From Halonatronomonas betaini (lineage in GTDB: Bacteria; Bacillota; Halanaerobiia; Halanaerobiales; Halarsenatibacteraceae), in NCBI RefSeq assembly GCF_015666175.1, contig NZ_JADPIE010000001.1:563741-627740 (forward strand): DNA of 64,000 nt, written 5' to 3'. The position numbers and the translations under genes are program-made. The notes beneath the pieces were generated by a model. That model had not been told where the DNA came from. It saw only the letters and a list, made by a program, of their open reading frames with translations, and did no database searches. Positions 44,333 through 54,811 of this stretch are shown piece after piece. Each line of letters starts with the position of its first letter. Positions within the stretch are counted from its first letter, which is position 1.

Positions 44333-46379
44333 ATTTGTATTTGAATTAGGGACTGAGGAAATCCCGGCTAAAATGGTAGTTAATTTAAGAAATAATTTAC
44401 TGAGATTGGCCAGGGAAAGTTTTAAAGAGGAATTAATAGAATACGATAGCCTTAAAACTTATTCAACTCCAAGAAGGCTTGTTCTCTTTGGTCAGGGCTT
44501 ATCAGATAAACAGGCTGATAGAGAAGAGGTCGTTAGAGGGCCATCAGTTGAAATAGCATTTGATGACGATGGTAATCCTACTAAAGCTGGCCAGGGTTTT
44601 GCCAGGGGACAACAAATGGAAGTTGATGATTTAGTCGAAAGGGATGGCTATTTATATGCTGAAAAAGTTATAGAAGGTGAGCCGACTGCTGAGGTTTTAG
44701 GAAGAATTATCCCTGATATTGTTGATAAGTTGCCACAGCCTCAGAAGATGCGCTGGGGGGATAATGAGTATCGTTTTATCAGGCCTATCCGCTGGATTAT
44801 GGCTTTATTAGGGGAACAGGTTATTGAATTTGAGTTAGCTGGTTTAAAATCTAATAGATTTAGTAACGGCCACAGGTTTTTAGGAGAGGCTGAATTTAAA
44901 ATAGCTAAAGCAGGAGATTATTTTGAGAGACTAAAAGATGAGTCAGTAATAGTTGATCAGGATAAGCGGGAAGAATTAATTTTAAAGCAGATAGATAATA
45001 TCCTGGCTGAAAATGAAGAGATTTATAGGTCAGAGGGATTATTAGAAGAAGTGGTTAATCTTGTTGAGTATCCAACAGCTTTTAAAGGGAGCTTTAAGGA
45101 TGAATATTTAGAGTTGCCTGAAGAGGTATTGACGACATCAATGATAGAACATCAGAGATATTTTCCTGTTATTAAAGAGGAAAACTTACATTCAGCATTT
45201 ATTGGAGTTAGAAATGGAGATTCAGAAAAAATTGAAAATGTTATAGATGGAAATGAGAAGGTTATAAGGGCTAGACTCTCAGATGCTGTTTTCTTTTACA
45301 ATGATGATATATCTAAAGAGCTTGACTATTTCAATGAAAGGTTAAATGAAATAGTTTATCAGGAGGAGCTTGGCTCTTTAGCTGATAAAGTTGATAGATT
45401 AAAAAAGATAGCAGGCCAGGTTGCAGGCCTGGTTAATTTAACTGGAAATGATCGAGATAATTTAATTAGAGCTGCAAAACTGGCTAAATTTGATCTTGCT
45501 ACAAGTATGGTTAGAGAGTTTGCATCTTTGCAAGGAATAATGGGTGCTAAATATGCTGCTGAAGCCGGTGAAACCAGCGAGGTTGCCAGGGCTATAGGCC
45601 AGCATTATAAACCGGCTGGGGCCGATGATAGCCTGCCAGAAAGTATAGAGGCCAGACTGCTTAGTATCTCTGATAAGATCGATGATATTGTAAGTAATTT
45701 TTATTTAGGCAATATTCCAACTGGCAGCCAGGATCCCTTTGCACTTAGAAGAAAGGCTACCGGGATTATAAGAATAATTCTTGATGGTAGGATTGCTCTT
45801 AAGCTGAATAGCATAGTTGGAATTGTTGGTGATCTTCTTGAAATAGATACTAAGACTGAAGAAAAAGTTTTTGGTTTCTTTAAACAGAGAGTTGAAAATT
45901 ATTTCTCTGAAAATGGAATTAGATATGATGTATTAGATGCGGCATTAGCAGTTGATTTTTATGATCTTCAAGATCTTAAAAATAGGCTTGCTGCTATAAT
46001 GAAATTTAGAAATAAAGATTATGACCGTTTTGTTAAGTTATTATATGGCTTACAGAGATGTGGAAACCTGGCTGCTCAGGCAGAAGGTTTAGATGAGATT
46101 AACTCTGATCTGATTAAAGAATCTGAAGAAAAAGTTCTTTATGATGAGTATGTTAAGATTAATGATAAGATAGAGGCTTACTTTAATAATGACGATTATT
46201 ATCAGGCTTTAGAAGAGATTGCAGCTTTAAAAGATATGGTTGATAATTTCCTTGACAACATTGTTGTAATGGTAGATGATGAGGAAGTCAGAAAAAATAG
46301 AATTGGCTTATTAGAAAGAGTTGCCAGTTTAATTGAACCAGTTATGGATATAAATGAGATAGCTTTAGATGAAAATTAG
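44322..46379 (+). CDS. glyS: Glycyl-tRNA synthetase beta subunit
   Basis: 685 aa. The N-terminus ([15 protein letters not shown]) and the HxxYF segment [10 protein letters not shown] mark the beta subunit; an HD-like fold and a C-terminal anticodon-binding helical domain follow. It binds tRNA-Gly. Overlaps glyQ by 11 nt with AAAGGAGG in the overlap. Confidence 0.97.
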   Translation: MSNKFVFELGTEEIPAKMVVNLRNNLLRLARESFKEELIEYDSLKTYSTPRRLVLFGQGLSDKQADREEVVRGPSVEIAFDDDGNPTKAGQGFARGQQMEVDDLVERDGYLYAEKVIEGEPTAEVLGRIIPDIVDKLPQPQKMRWGDNEYRFIRPIRWIMALLGEQVIEFELAGLKSNRFSNGHRFLGEAEFKIAKAGDYFERLKDESVIVDQDKREELILKQIDNILAENEEIYRSEGLLEEVVNLVEYPTAFKGSFKDEYLELPEEVLTTSMIEHQRYFPVIKEENLHSAFIGVRNGDSEKIENVIDGNEKVIRARLSDAVFFYNDDISKELDYFNERLNEIVYQEELGSLADKVDRLKKIAGQVAGLVNLTGNDRDNLIRAAKLAKFDLATSMVREFASLQGIMGAKYAAEAGETSEVARAIGQHYKPAGADDSLPESIEARLLSISDKIDDIVSNFYLGNIPTGSQDPFALRRKATGIIRIILDGRIALKLNSIVGIVGDLLEIDTKTEEKVFGFFKQRVENYFSENGIRYDVLDAALAVDFYDLQDLKNRLAAIMKFRNKDYDRFVKLLYGLQRCGNLAAQAEGLDEINSDLIKESEEKVLYDEYVKINDKIEAYFNNDDYYQALEEIAALKDMVDNFLDNIVVMVDDEEVRKNRIGLLERVASLIEPVMDINEIALDEN

Positions 46380-46392
46380 GGAGGCATAGTCC

Positions 46393-47190
46393 ATGGGTGA
46401 TAAAAAAACTGTATATGTAGTTTCTGATTCTTTAGGGGAAACAGCTAATAGTGTTGTTGATGCTGCTGCCAGTCAGTTTGACACTGATCGAATTGAAACA
46501 GTAAAATTTTCTCATGTTAAGACTGTGAGAGAGTTAAAGAATATTGTTTTAAAAGCTGCTGATAAAGATGCCATGATAGTATATACCCTGATTAATCCTG
46601 AGCTTAGAAAAGAGTTTTATACATTTGGTAGAGAAAGAGATATAATTATGATTGATGTTATGGGTCCAATTATGGAGAAGATGGAAAATCTCCTTAATTC
46701 CAAGCCGGTTTTGCAGCCTGGGATCAGACATCAGCTAGATCAGAATTATTTTAAAAGGGTTGAAGCAATGGAATTTACAGTAAAATATGATGATAGAAAT
46801 GATAAAAAGGGGATTGAACTTGCTGATGTTGTTTTAATTGGAGTATCCAGAACATCCAAAACTCCTCTATGTATATATCTATCATATCGGGGTCATAAAG
46901 CAGCAAATATCCCACTGGTGCCAGAGGTAGACGTGCCTAAATTATTGTATGAAAACCCTGAAAATAAAGTTATTGGCCTGACTATTGACCCCCTCTTATT
47001 AAATGAGATAAGGCTGGAGAGATTAAAAGCTCTAGGTTTGAGTCAGGATAGTCAATATGCCTCAATAAAAAGAATAAATGAGGAACTTGATTATGCTGAT
47101 CAGATAATGAAAAAGATTGGTTGCCCGGTAATTAATGTAACTAATAAGTCGATTGAAGAATCGGCAAATGAAGTTCAGGAATATTTTTAA
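46393..47190 (+). CDS. PEP synthase/PPDK regulatory protein (DUF299)
   Basis: 265 aa bifunctional kinase/pyrophosphorylase of the YqfL/PpsR family. The P-loop GVSRTSKTP (about 151-159) and YLSYRGHKAANIPLVPE are diagnostic. It inactivates PEP synthase or pyruvate phosphate dikinase by ADP-dependent Thr phosphorylation and reverses it by phosphorolysis. The probable target is the PpsA at 30576. In Bacillus its upstream neighbour is ccpN, which here lies in the ppsA operon. Confidence 0.9.
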   Translation: MGDKKTVYVVSDSLGETANSVVDAAASQFDTDRIETVKFSHVKTVRELKNIVLKAADKDAMIVYTLINPELRKEFYTFGRERDIIMIDVMGPIMEKMENLLNSKPVLQPGIRHQLDQNYFKRVEAMEFTVKYDDRNDKKGIELADVVLIGVSRTSKTPLCIYLSYRGHKAANIPLVPEVDVPKLLYENPENKVIGLTIDPLLLNEIRLERLKALGLSQDSQYASIKRINEELDYADQIMKKIGCPVINVTNKSIEESANEVQEYF

Positions 47191-47191
47191 T

Positions 47192-48202
47192 ATGTTTAGC
47201 CGTGAAAAGCTCGAGAAAATTGAGATGGATAAGTTATCACCTGGAGCCCAGTTTAGCTCTGAAAGCAAAGGCAGAAGAAATCCTGAAGAATTATGCAAAT
47301 ATCGAATGATATTTCAACAGGATAGAGATAGGATTATTCATTCAAAAGCTTTCAGGCGTTTAAAGCATAAAACCCAGGTTTTTATTTCACCCTTGGGAGA
47401 TCATTTTAGAACAAGACTGACTCATACCCTTGAGGTATCCCAAATTTCAAGAACTATTGCCCGCTCTTTAGGATTGAATGAGGATTTGACTGAAGCTATT
47501 GCTCTGGCCCATGATCTTGGCCATACTCCTTTTGGCCATGCTGGTGAGGAGGTTCTAAATAGACTTTCAGACAAAGGATTTCAGCATAATTACCAGAGTT
47601 TAAGGGTTGTTGATAAGTTAGAGAGTCGAAATGGAAATAAGTTCGGTTTGAATTTGAGTTATGAGGTCAGGGATGGTATTTTAAATCATACAGGAGAAAA
47701 GTTGCCTGAAACTCTGGAGGGGCAGATAGTAAAAATTGCTGATAGAATTGCTTATATCAATCATGATCTTGATGATGCTATGAGAGCAGATATTATTTGC
47801 CTGGAGGATATACCTTATAGCTGCATTGAGGTGTTGGGTAAAAGGCAATCTGATAGAATTGATATTATGGTAAAAGATATAATATCTACAAGTTCTAAAA
47901 GTGATATTATTAAAATGTCTGATGAGGTGGATAAGGTTACAAATAAATTAAGAGATTTTCTCTTTAATAATGTATATATAGGTTCTGAAGCTAAGGTGGA
48001 GGAAGAAAAAGCTCAGAAACTTCTAGAGAGGTTATATTTTCATTATTATGAGAAACCTGAAGCTATGCCTTCAGAGTTTTATGAGCGGATCGATGATGAA
48101 GGTAAAGAACAGGCTGTAATAGACTATATTGCAGGCATGACTGATCGGTATGCGATAAATCAGGGAAGGGAGCTTTTTATTCCATCATCTTCTTTCTTTT
48201 AG
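47192..48202 (+). CDS. dgt: dGTPase-like HD phosphohydrolase
   Basis: 336 aa from ATG 47192, one base after the stop of the DUF299 gene; an upstream ATG at 47153 would overlap it by 38 nt. The HD motif set is complete: RLTHTLEVSQI, AHDLGHTPFGHAGE and NHDLDDAMR. QDRDRIIHSKAFRRLKHKTQV is the family N-terminal signature. It hydrolyses dNTPs to deoxynucleosides and triphosphate. Commonly sits just upstream of dnaG in Clostridia. Confidence 0.92.
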   Translation: MFSREKLEKIEMDKLSPGAQFSSESKGRRNPEELCKYRMIFQQDRDRIIHSKAFRRLKHKTQVFISPLGDHFRTRLTHTLEVSQISRTIARSLGLNEDLTEAIALAHDLGHTPFGHAGEEVLNRLSDKGFQHNYQSLRVVDKLESRNGNKFGLNLSYEVRDGILNHTGEKLPETLEGQIVKIADRIAYINHDLDDAMRADIICLEDIPYSCIEVLGKRQSDRIDIMVKDIISTSSKSDIIKMSDEVDKVTNKLRDFLFNNVYIGSEAKVEEEKAQKLLERLYFHYYEKPEAMPSEFYERIDDEGKEQAVIDYIAGMTDRYAINQGRELFIPSSSFF

Positions 48203-48208
48203 GAACAT

Positions 48209-48240
48209 GCAGGATTTTATTTAACTATAACGAAATATAA
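48209..48240 (+). promoter_or_regulatory. Sigma-H-type promoter of dnaG-sigA
   Basis: GCAGGATTT (48209-48217) is a full match to RNAGGAWWW. After 17 nt from GCAGGA comes GAAATATAA (48232-48240), one mismatch from the GAAT core. A sigma-H promoter also serves the sigA operon in Bacillus subtilis. Confidence 0.65.
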
Positions 48241-48256
48241 TATAGGATTGATAATT

Positions 48257-50011
48257 ATGGCTTCTATATCAAGAGATATAATTAATCAAATAAAGGCAGA
48301 GATAGATATTGTTGAATTAATCGGGGAGTATGTAGACCTGAGCAGTTCAGGTAAAAATTATGTTGCTCTATGTCCATTTCACCAGGAAAATACTCCTTCC
48401 TTTACTGTTAATCCTAATAAGCAGTTTTATTATTGCTTTGGTTGTGGGGCTGGAGGAGATTCAATAAATTTTATTCAGGAAATCGATAATTTGTCTTTTC
48501 AGGAATCAGTCTTAACTCTTGCTGAAAGGGCAGGCATAGAAGTTGATATTAAGGGCGGGATTGATAAAGAAAAGATGAAGCTAAGAGAGGCTATCTTTTC
48601 TGCTAATAATTTAGCCTCAAAATTTTATAATTATTTACTTTTAAACAATGATATTGCCAGTAAAGCTAAAGAATATCTTAATGATCGAGGATTTAATGAA
48701 GAAGATATTAAAAAATTTAATTTAGGATATGCCCCGGATAGCTGGAGGGGGCTATATAATTTTCTGTCTGATAAAGGTTTTAATCAGGAAGTTTTAATAA
48801 AATCCGGTCTGGTTGTAGCTGGGAAAAATAATAGCTATTATGATCGTTTTAGAGATAGAGTTATCTTTCCAATTTATAATGTAAGATCAGAAGTTATTGG
48901 TTTTGGAGGAAGAGTTATAGACCCAGAAGATTTTCCTAAATATTTGAATTCACCTGAAAGCCCTGTTTTTTCTAAGAAAAAATTACTGTATGGTCTTAAT
49001 ATTTCAAAAGAGGGGATTCAGGATAAAAATGAAGCTGTTATCGTTGAAGGTTATACTGATGTTTTGACTGCCCATAAGTTTGGACTAACGAATTTTGTTG
49101 CCTCTTTAGGAACAGCTTTAACCAGGGAACAGGCAAATTTATTAAAAAGATATTGTGATAAAGTATATATAGCCTATGATGCTGATACTGCTGGTGATAA
49201 GGCTACTTTGAGAGGCCTGGAAATTTTGCGTCAGGCAGGGCTTGATGTAGCAATTATTGAGTTACCCCAGGACCTTGATCCTGATGATTACATTAAAAAT
49301 AAAGGCAGTGATGCTTTCATTGAGCTGGAATCTAAAGCTCCTGACTTAATTGAGTATAGAATTGATTTAATAATGGAAAAATATCAGGACCAATCAGCTA
49401 ATAGCAGGTTAAAAGCAGCTCAGGCTGGTGTAGATTTTCTCGCTACTATCAAAGATGAGCTGACCCAGGATGCTTATGCAAAGGTGCTGGCTGAAAAGAC
49501 TGAGATTGGCTATGAAGAAATAAAAAACAAGATGCAGAAAGTTAAGAAAGAGAAAAAGAAATCGAAACGGTGGAAGCAGAAAAATAGAGAAGAAAAAAAG
49601 AAGACTGATCAAGATATTAATGATTCTGAATGGCAGGTTTTGGCTTATATGTTACAGGACCAGGAATACCGGGAGTTAGGTATTGATAAACTTAACCCAG
49701 CTTATTTTTCTGATGATACAGCTGAAATTGCCAGACAACTCTGGGAAGATATTGAGATTACTGCTACTGAGGTTATTTCTGTTCTACCTGAGGAGAAAAG
49801 AGATAATTTAGCCAGATATTTTCTAGCTAAAGATAGACTTCCATCAAAAAATGGCTTTAAAAATTTGATTAAAGAAGTAATAACCGGTAATATAGAGGAT
49901 GAGATAAGTAATATTTTACATGAATTAAGGAATTCTAATGATCGCAATTATATAAATGATTTATTATTATATTATAAAAGGTTATTAAGATTAGAAAGGA
50001 GGGACGTATAA
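48257..50011 (+). CDS. dnaG: DNA primase
   Basis: 584 aa from ATG 48257. The zinc-binding domain has [11 protein letters not shown] and CFGCG; the TOPRIM core has EGYTDV and [11 protein letters not shown]; a Lys-rich linker (about 420-450) leads to a C-terminal DnaB-interaction domain. Makes RNA primers at the replication fork. Its stop overlaps the sigA start by one base (TAATG). Confidence 0.96.
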   Translation: MASISRDIINQIKAEIDIVELIGEYVDLSSSGKNYVALCPFHQENTPSFTVNPNKQFYYCFGCGAGGDSINFIQEIDNLSFQESVLTLAERAGIEVDIKGGIDKEKMKLREAIFSANNLASKFYNYLLLNNDIASKAKEYLNDRGFNEEDIKKFNLGYAPDSWRGLYNFLSDKGFNQEVLIKSGLVVAGKNNSYYDRFRDRVIFPIYNVRSEVIGFGGRVIDPEDFPKYLNSPESPVFSKKKLLYGLNISKEGIQDKNEAVIVEGYTDVLTAHKFGLTNFVASLGTALTREQANLLKRYCDKVYIAYDADTAGDKATLRGLEILRQAGLDVAIIELPQDLDPDDYIKNKGSDAFIELESKAPDLIEYRIDLIMEKYQDQSANSRLKAAQAGVDFLATIKDELTQDAYAKVLAEKTEIGYEEIKNKMQKVKKEKKKSKRWKQKNREEKKKTDQDINDSEWQVLAYMLQDQEYRELGIDKLNPAYFSDDTAEIARQLWEDIEITATEVISVLPEEKRDNLARYFLAKDRLPSKNGFKNLIKEVITGNIEDEISNILHELRNSNDRNYINDLLLYYKRLLRLERRDV

Positions 50012-51084
50012 TGTCAGATGATTATGCAAGTCCCGGTAAGATTAAAGAAGTTAAAAAGTTGATTAACTATGGAAAAAAAGAAGGAAAATTGACATATAAA
50101 GAGATCATGGATGCTTTAGAAGATGTTGAACTTGATTCTGAGGATATAGAACAGGTCTATGATATCTTTAATGAAATGGATATAGATGTTATTGAAGAAG
50201 GCGAAGATGAGCCTGAGGATGATGAAAATTTAGATTTATCAATTCCCCAGGGTGTGGGAATTGATGATCCTGTTAGAATGTATTTAAAAGAAATAGGGAA
50301 AGTTGATCTTTTAACAGCTGAGGAAGAGGTAAGTATTGCTAAAAGGATTGAAGAAGGCGATGAAACAGCCAGGCAGGAACTAATAGAAGCTAATTTAAGG
50401 TTAGTTGTTAGTATAGCAAAAAAATATGTGGGCAGAGGATTATTATTTTTAGATCTAATTCAGGAAGGTAACATGGGCCTGATGAAAGCTGTTGAGAAAT
50501 TTGATTATACTAAAGGCTATAAATTTAGTACCTATGCTACCTGGTGGATAAGGCAGGCAATAACAAGAGCTATTGCTGATCAGGCCAGAACTATTAGGAT
50601 TCCTGTGCATATGGTAGAAACGATTAATAAGTTAATCAGGGTTTCCAGGCAACTTCTTCAGGAATTAGGAAGAGAGCCTACCCCGGAAGAGATCGGTGAA
50701 GAAATGGACTTAAGTCCTGATAAAGTAAGAGAGATCATGAAGATTTCCCAGGAACCTGTATCCCTTGAAACTCCAATTGGTGAAGAGGAAGATAGCAATT
50801 TAGGGGATTTCATTGAAGATGAAGATGCCCCTGCTCCGGCCAAAGCAGCTTCTTACTCTCTTTTAAAAGAACAGATTGACCAGGTTTTAGATTCATTAAC
50901 TGATAGGGAGAAAAGAGTTCTAGAGTTAAGATTTGGAATTGAAGATGGCAGACCCCGTACCCTGGAAGAAGTCGGGAAGGAATTTGGAGTCACCAGGGAG
51001 AGAATAAGGCAGATAGAGTCAAAAGCCTTAAGAAAGCTCCGCCATCCTACCAGAAGCAAAAAATTAAAAGATTATTTGGATTAA
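50011..51084 (+). CDS. sigA: RNA polymerase primary sigma factor
   Basis: 357 aa. A short acidic region 1.1 ([14 protein letters not shown]), regions 1.2-2.4 ([21 protein letters not shown], split as [25 protein letters not shown]), region 3, and region 4.2 ([15 protein letters not shown]) that reads the -35 element. It recognises the TTGACA/TATAAT promoters seen throughout the window. AAAGGAGG ribosome site inside the dnaG end. Confidence 0.97.
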   Translation: MSDDYASPGKIKEVKKLINYGKKEGKLTYKEIMDALEDVELDSEDIEQVYDIFNEMDIDVIEEGEDEPEDDENLDLSIPQGVGIDDPVRMYLKEIGKVDLLTAEEEVSIAKRIEEGDETARQELIEANLRLVVSIAKKYVGRGLLFLDLIQEGNMGLMKAVEKFDYTKGYKFSTYATWWIRQAITRAIADQARTIRIPVHMVETINKLIRVSRQLLQELGREPTPEEIGEEMDLSPDKVREIMKISQEPVSLETPIGEEEDSNLGDFIEDEDAPAPAKAASYSLLKEQIDQVLDSLTDREKRVLELRFGIEDGRPRTLEEVGKEFGVTRERIRQIESKALRKLRHPTRSKKLKDYLD

Positions 51085-51087
51085 CCC

Positions 51088-51116
51088 TTGACGAATTAAA
51101 GTTTTTATTCTATAAT
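51088..51116 (+). promoter_or_regulatory. Strong sigma-A promoter of the tRNA gene
   Basis: TTGACG (51088-51093), 17-nt spacer, TATAAT (51111-51116), starting transcription about 20 nt before the tRNA. Confidence 0.85.
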
Positions 51117-51143
51117 GTAACATGTGCTGAGAGAAATTTAATA

Positions 51144-51220
51144 GGGCCCATAGCTCAGTTGGTCAGAGCAATCGGCTCATAACCGATTAGTCCCAGGTTC
51201 GAGTCCTGGTGGGCCCACCA
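51144..51220 (+). tRNA. tRNA with CAT anticodon (Met, or Ile2)
   Basis: 77 nt including encoded CCA. The acceptor stem GGGCCCA/TGGGCCC, D arm, anticodon stem ATCGG/CCGAT and T arm CCAGG-TTCGAGT-CCTGG all pair. The anticodon is CAT at 51178-51180. It lacks the C1-A72 mismatch of the initiator, so it is elongator tRNA-Met or a tRNA-Ile2 modified by TilS to read AUA; sequence alone does not decide. Confidence 0.93.
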
Positions 51221-51230
51221 TGTAATTAAT

Positions 51231-51261
51231 AACCTTGTTCTTTACTGGAACAGGGTTTTAT
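51231..51261 (+). terminator. Rho-independent terminator after the tRNA
   Basis: AACCTTGTTC (51231-51240) pairs with GAACAGGGTT (51248-51257), one G-T wobble, followed by a T run. Confidence 0.88.
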
Positions 51262-51281
51262 TATATTTAAGGGGGTAAATT

Positions 51282-52397
51282 ATGATTACTGTTAGTGAAA
51301 TAGCTGGGAAGATTAATAAGTTAGCTCCATCTTTTTTAGCTGAAGATTGGGATAATATTGGAATCCAGGTTGGTAATCCAGATTGGCCAGTTGATAAGAT
51401 AGGTGTTGCCTTAGACGCCACAGAAGAGATTGTAGATGAAGCAATTGAAACCGGTTGTCAATTATTAATAGTTCATCATCCTTTAATCTTTAAAGGGATA
51501 AAAAATGTGCATACAGGTAATACCACTGGCAAAATAATTACTAAGGCTATTCAATCTGAGTTGAGTATAATTGCTGCTCATACAAATATTGACCATGCTG
51601 AGAATGGGTTAAATGACTATCTATCTAATTTGCTTGAACTTGATAATGTAGAAAATTTGAGTAATAATTTACCTTTTAAAAAATTTGTTGGTTATATACC
51701 GGAGTCAGACTTTGAAAAAGTTAGAACTGCTCTATTTGATGCTGGAGCTGGAAAGTTTGGGAATTATGATCAGGTAAGTTTTTCATTTAAAGGAAATGGA
51801 TCATTCAGGCCCTTAAAAGGGAGCAATCCAGCTGAGGGAGTTCATGGTGAAAGATCGGAAGTTAAAGAATACAGGCTGGAGATTGTTGTAGATGAAAGGG
51901 ATTTAGATAATTTAATATCAACCTATTTTGAGATGCATCCTTATGAGGAACCGGTTTTTGATCTCTTTCAACCTGAGCAGTTGCAGGGCGAGTATTTTCC
52001 TGCCAGGATAGGTTTTTTAAATAATGTTATGAGTTTATCTGAATTTGCTAGATTTGCAAATAATAAATTGAATTTAGATTATTCCCAGGTAGCAGGAAAT
52101 AAAGATAAAGAAATCGAAAAAGTTGCTATAGCCTGCGGAAGTGGTGCTGATTTTATTAAAGCTGCTTCCAGACAGGGTGCAGATGTGCTGGTTACAGGGG
52201 ATATTAAATACCATGAGGCCCAATCTGCTCTTGAATCAGGAGTTGCTTTAATAAATGCAGGACATTATGGTACTGAAAAAGTTTTTCCTGAGTTAATCAA
52301 AAATTATTTAACTGAAGTGGAGTATTCTAGAGCGAAGAAACCTGATATAATAGAATTAGAAGGTCAAAGCTCAATCTGGAACTTATATACTACTTGA
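51282..52397 (+). CDS. Nif3-like dinuclear metal-centre protein (DUF34)
   Basis: 371 aa. Metal ligands are visible in IVHHPLIFKG, AAHTNIDHAENG and near the C-terminus in GHYGTEKVF. The protein is the long form with a central PII-like insert (about 130-240, including FEMHPYEEPVF). It forms hexameric toroids with two metals per subunit. Function is unsettled; GTP cyclohydrolase-like or redox roles have been proposed. sigA followed by this gene is usual in Bacillota. Confidence 0.92.
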   Translation: MITVSEIAGKINKLAPSFLAEDWDNIGIQVGNPDWPVDKIGVALDATEEIVDEAIETGCQLLIVHHPLIFKGIKNVHTGNTTGKIITKAIQSELSIIAAHTNIDHAENGLNDYLSNLLELDNVENLSNNLPFKKFVGYIPESDFEKVRTALFDAGAGKFGNYDQVSFSFKGNGSFRPLKGSNPAEGVHGERSEVKEYRLEIVVDERDLDNLISTYFEMHPYEEPVFDLFQPEQLQGEYFPARIGFLNNVMSLSEFARFANNKLNLDYSQVAGNKDKEIEKVAIACGSGADFIKAASRQGADVLVTGDIKYHEAQSALESGVALINAGHYGTEKVFPELIKNYLTEVEYSRAKKPDIIELEGQSSIWNLYTT

Positions 52398-52422
52398 TAT
52401 TAATAAGAATTGGTGCTATAAT
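52394..52422 (+). promoter_or_regulatory. Promoter of rnpB
   Basis: TTGATA (52394-52399), 17-nt spacer, TATAAT (52417-52422), starting at the end of the Nif3-like gene. Confidence 0.75.
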
Positions 52423-52452
52423 TAATAAGGCTAAAAAATAAAATATATTTTG

Positions 52453-52790
52453 GTAAGTTGGCCGGATGGTCGCAGTTTTGAATGAAACTGAGGAAAGTCC
52501 GGGCTCCACAGGGCAGGGTGCTGGGTAATACCCAGTGGAGGTGACTCCCAGGCAAGTGCCACAGAAAAGATACCGCTGTTTTTAACAGTAAGGGTGAAAA
52601 GGTGAGGTAAAAGCTCACCAGAGTTCAGGTGACTGGACTGCTAGGTAAACCCCACCTGGAGTAAGTCCAAATAGAGAGGAAATAAAGCTGCCCGCTTTTC
52701 CTCCGGGTAAGGACGCTTGACGGCTATAGGTAACTATAGCTGCAGATAGATGACCATTTAAGACAGAACCCGGCTTACAGGCCAACTTAC
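52453..52790 (+). ncRNA. rnpB: RNase P RNA, catalytic subunit
   Basis: About 338 nt. The ends pair as P1 (GTAAGTTGGCC and GGCCAACTTAC). The conserved core elements GAGGAAAGTCCGGGCTCC (near 52491), AGTGCCACAGAAA, and the 3' element AGACAGAACCCGGCTTA are present. It cleaves 5' leaders from pre-tRNA with RnpA. With its promoter it fills most of the 493-nt gap between the Nif3-like gene and yebC. A - strand open frame at 52400-52618 is only its antisense. Confidence 0.97.
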
Positions 52791-52803
52791 CAGTATTTCA
52801 TTC

Positions 52804-52829
52804 CCATGGCCTGGCCATGGGTTTATTTG
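52804..52829 (+). terminator. Terminator after rnpB
   Basis: CCCATGG pairs with CCATGGG around a 5-nt loop, followed by TTTATTTG. Confidence 0.75.
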
Positions 52830-52830
52830 A

Positions 52831-52859
52831 TTGAAAATATGTTTGTTTTATGTTAAAAT
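52831..52859 (+). promoter_or_regulatory. Promoter of yebC
   Basis: TTGAAA (52831-52836), 17-nt spacer, TAAAAT (52854-52859) with a TG extended -10. Confidence 0.6.
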
Positions 52860-52890
52860 TATATGCAGTATGTATGTAGGAGGGATTGTT

Positions 52891-53652
52891 ATGGCTGGTC
52901 ATTCTAAATGGGCCAATATAAAGCATAAAAAGCAGAAAGAGGATAGAAGAAGAGCAAAATTGTTTTCTAAGTTAAGCAAGAGAATAGCAGTGGCTGCCCG
53001 TGAAGGTGGCGGCGATCCTGAAATGAATGCTGAACTTAGAATGGTTATTGATAAAGCAAGAGATAATAATATGCCCAATGAAAATATTGAAAGGGCTATA
53101 AAAAGAGGTACAGGTGAATTAGAGGGTGTTGATTATGAGAGTTTTGATTATGAAGGTTATGGTCCTGAAGGTGTAGCTCTTTATCTGGAGATAACTACAG
53201 ATAATAGAAATCGTGCGGCTTCTGAAATCAGACATATACTTTCTGAGAATGGGGGAAATCTGGGTGAATCAGGTTGCGTTGCCTGGATGTTTGATAGAAA
53301 AGGGCAGTTAGTGTTGGATAATTCAAATAATAGTTTTGATGAAGATGAAGTTTTATTGGAAGCTTTAGAGGCAGGGGCTGAAGATGTTAAGCTTGAAGGT
53401 GAAATTATCAGAATTTTAACGGACCCTAAAGAATTCATGTCTGTTAAAGAAGAATTAGAGGAAAATAACTTTGAATTTAAAGATTCAGATATAGTTATGC
53501 TTCCAAATAATACTGTAGACCTTGATAAATCAGGAGCAAAAAAAATCCTTAATTTGATGGATGAATTAGAAGAGCATGATGATGTTCAGGAGATATATGC
53601 TAATTTTAATATCCCTGAATCAGTTCTTGAGGAGATAGAAAATGAAGAGTAA
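52891..53652 (+). CDS. yebC: YebC/PmpR family translation/transcription factor
   Basis: 253 aa from ATG 52891 with AGGAGGG upstream, giving the invariant start MAGHSKWANIKHKK. Three-domain fold; GEGGGDPEMN-type and YEGYGPEGVA segments are conserved. Family members regulate transcription or relieve ribosome stalling. yebC-ruvC-ruvA-ruvB order is common. A strong terminator follows. Confidence 0.94.
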   Translation: MAGHSKWANIKHKKQKEDRRRAKLFSKLSKRIAVAAREGGGDPEMNAELRMVIDKARDNNMPNENIERAIKRGTGELEGVDYESFDYEGYGPEGVALYLEITTDNRNRAASEIRHILSENGGNLGESGCVAWMFDRKGQLVLDNSNNSFDEDEVLLEALEAGAEDVKLEGEIIRILTDPKEFMSVKEELEENNFEFKDSDIVMLPNNTVDLDKSGAKKILNLMDELEEHDDVQEIYANFNIPESVLEEIENEE

Positions 53653-53673
53653 TCTTATGATTCTTTAATTTTC

Positions 53674-53702
53674 AAGACACTGATTTTTCAGTGTCTTTTG
53701 AT
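53674..53702 (+). terminator. Rho-independent terminator after yebC
   Basis: AAGACACTGA (53674-53683) pairs with TCAGTGTCTT (53688-53697), then TTGATTTT. Confidence 0.82.
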
Positions 53703-53723
53703 TTTATTGTCGGGGGTGTTCTT

Positions 53724-54221
53724 TTGAAGATAATGGGGGTAGATCCAGGCCTGGCTACTTTAGGCTATGCCTTTATAGAAAAAAATAATAATTCTTTTAA
53801 GTTGATTAATTATGATGTGATTAAGACAGAGGCTGAAATGTCAGATGTTAGTCGACTAAAAATAATTTATAATAAGTTGCAAGAATTAATAGAAAAAAAT
53901 CAGCCAGCCTGTATGGCTGTTGAAGAGCTATTTTTTAATAAGAATGTGAAAACAGCAATCAGGGTTGGCCAGGCAAGAGGAGTGATTTTGCTGGCAGGTG
54001 CAGATGCTGGTATAGACGTGTCTGAGTACACCCCATTGCAGGTTAAACAGGCAGTTGTTGGCTATGGTAGAGCCAGCAAACATCAAGTACAGCATATGGT
54101 TAAAGCTTTATTAAATTTAGAGTCAATTCCTGAGCCTGATGATGCTGCAGATGCGCTGGCAGTAGCTATTTGCCATGGACATAATTATGGCTTTAATAAA
54201 AGATGGGGTGACCAAATTTGA
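53724..54221 (+). CDS. ruvC: Holliday junction resolvase RuvC
   Basis: 165 aa from TTG 53724 (GGGGGTG upstream), the usual length; ATG 53733 is an alternative three codons later. Catalytic acids lie in [21 protein letters not shown] and [13 protein letters not shown]. RuvC cuts junctions with RuvAB. The ruvA start lies inside its stop region. Confidence 0.94.
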   Translation: MKIMGVDPGLATLGYAFIEKNNNSFKLINYDVIKTEAEMSDVSRLKIIYNKLQELIEKNQPACMAVEELFFNKNVKTAIRVGQARGVILLAGADAGIDVSEYTPLQVKQAVVGYGRASKHQVQHMVKALLNLESIPEPDDAADALAVAICHGHNYGFNKRWGDQI

Positions 54222-54805
54222 TTGGATATTTAAATGGTAAAGTTGTTGAAGCTAAAACAGAGGAATTAATAGTATCTGTTAATGGAGTTGGCTATCAGGT
54301 TAACTTACCATCTGCTTTCAGTTATTATCAAAGTGGTGACGATTGTGAGTTATATATATATACTTATGTAAGGGAAGATGCTTTAGAATTATTTGGTTTT
54401 AAAGAAAGGGAAAGCAAGGAACTATTTATTAAGCTATTATCAGTTTCCGGAATAGGTCCGAAAGTTGCATTGAGTATAATATCGACCCTTTCTCCAGAAA
54501 AATTTGCCCAGGCAGTAGTTAATGAAAATATAAATGTTCTAAAGCAGGTAAATGGGATTGGACCAAAAAGTGGGCAGAGATTAATTTTAGAATTAAAGGA
54601 TAAACTGGATGATATTTTGCTTGTGGCCGGTAGTCAATCTGGTTCAAAAACTTTAGCCCATGATGATGAACTTTATTCTGCTTTAAATAATCTTGGTTAT
54701 CAAGATAATGAAATTAATAATGCAGTAAATGAGTTAAGTAATGAATTAGCAGGAGACCTGGAAGATCGGATTATGCAAGTATTAAATTATCTTGGCAAGG
54801 AGTAG
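54218..54805 (+). CDS. ruvA: Holliday junction DNA helicase subunit RuvA
   Basis: 195 aa, TTG start overlapping ruvC by 4 nt. OB fold at 1-65 ([12 protein letters not shown]), two helix-hairpin-helix motifs ([24 protein letters not shown]) and a C-terminal RuvB-binding helix bundle. RuvA tetramers hold the junction for branch migration. Confidence 0.95.
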   Translation: MIGYLNGKVVEAKTEELIVSVNGVGYQVNLPSAFSYYQSGDDCELYIYTYVREDALELFGFKERESKELFIKLLSVSGIGPKVALSIISTLSPEKFAQAVVNENINVLKQVNGIGPKSGQRLILELKDKLDDILLVAGSQSGSKTLAHDDELYSALNNLGYQDNEINNAVNELSNELAGDLEDRIMQVLNYLGKE

Positions 54806-54811
54806 GATATT

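Noticed and set aside
52400-52618. 72-aa open frame on the - strand
   Set aside because: It is antisense to RNase P RNA and has no ribosome site or family resemblance.
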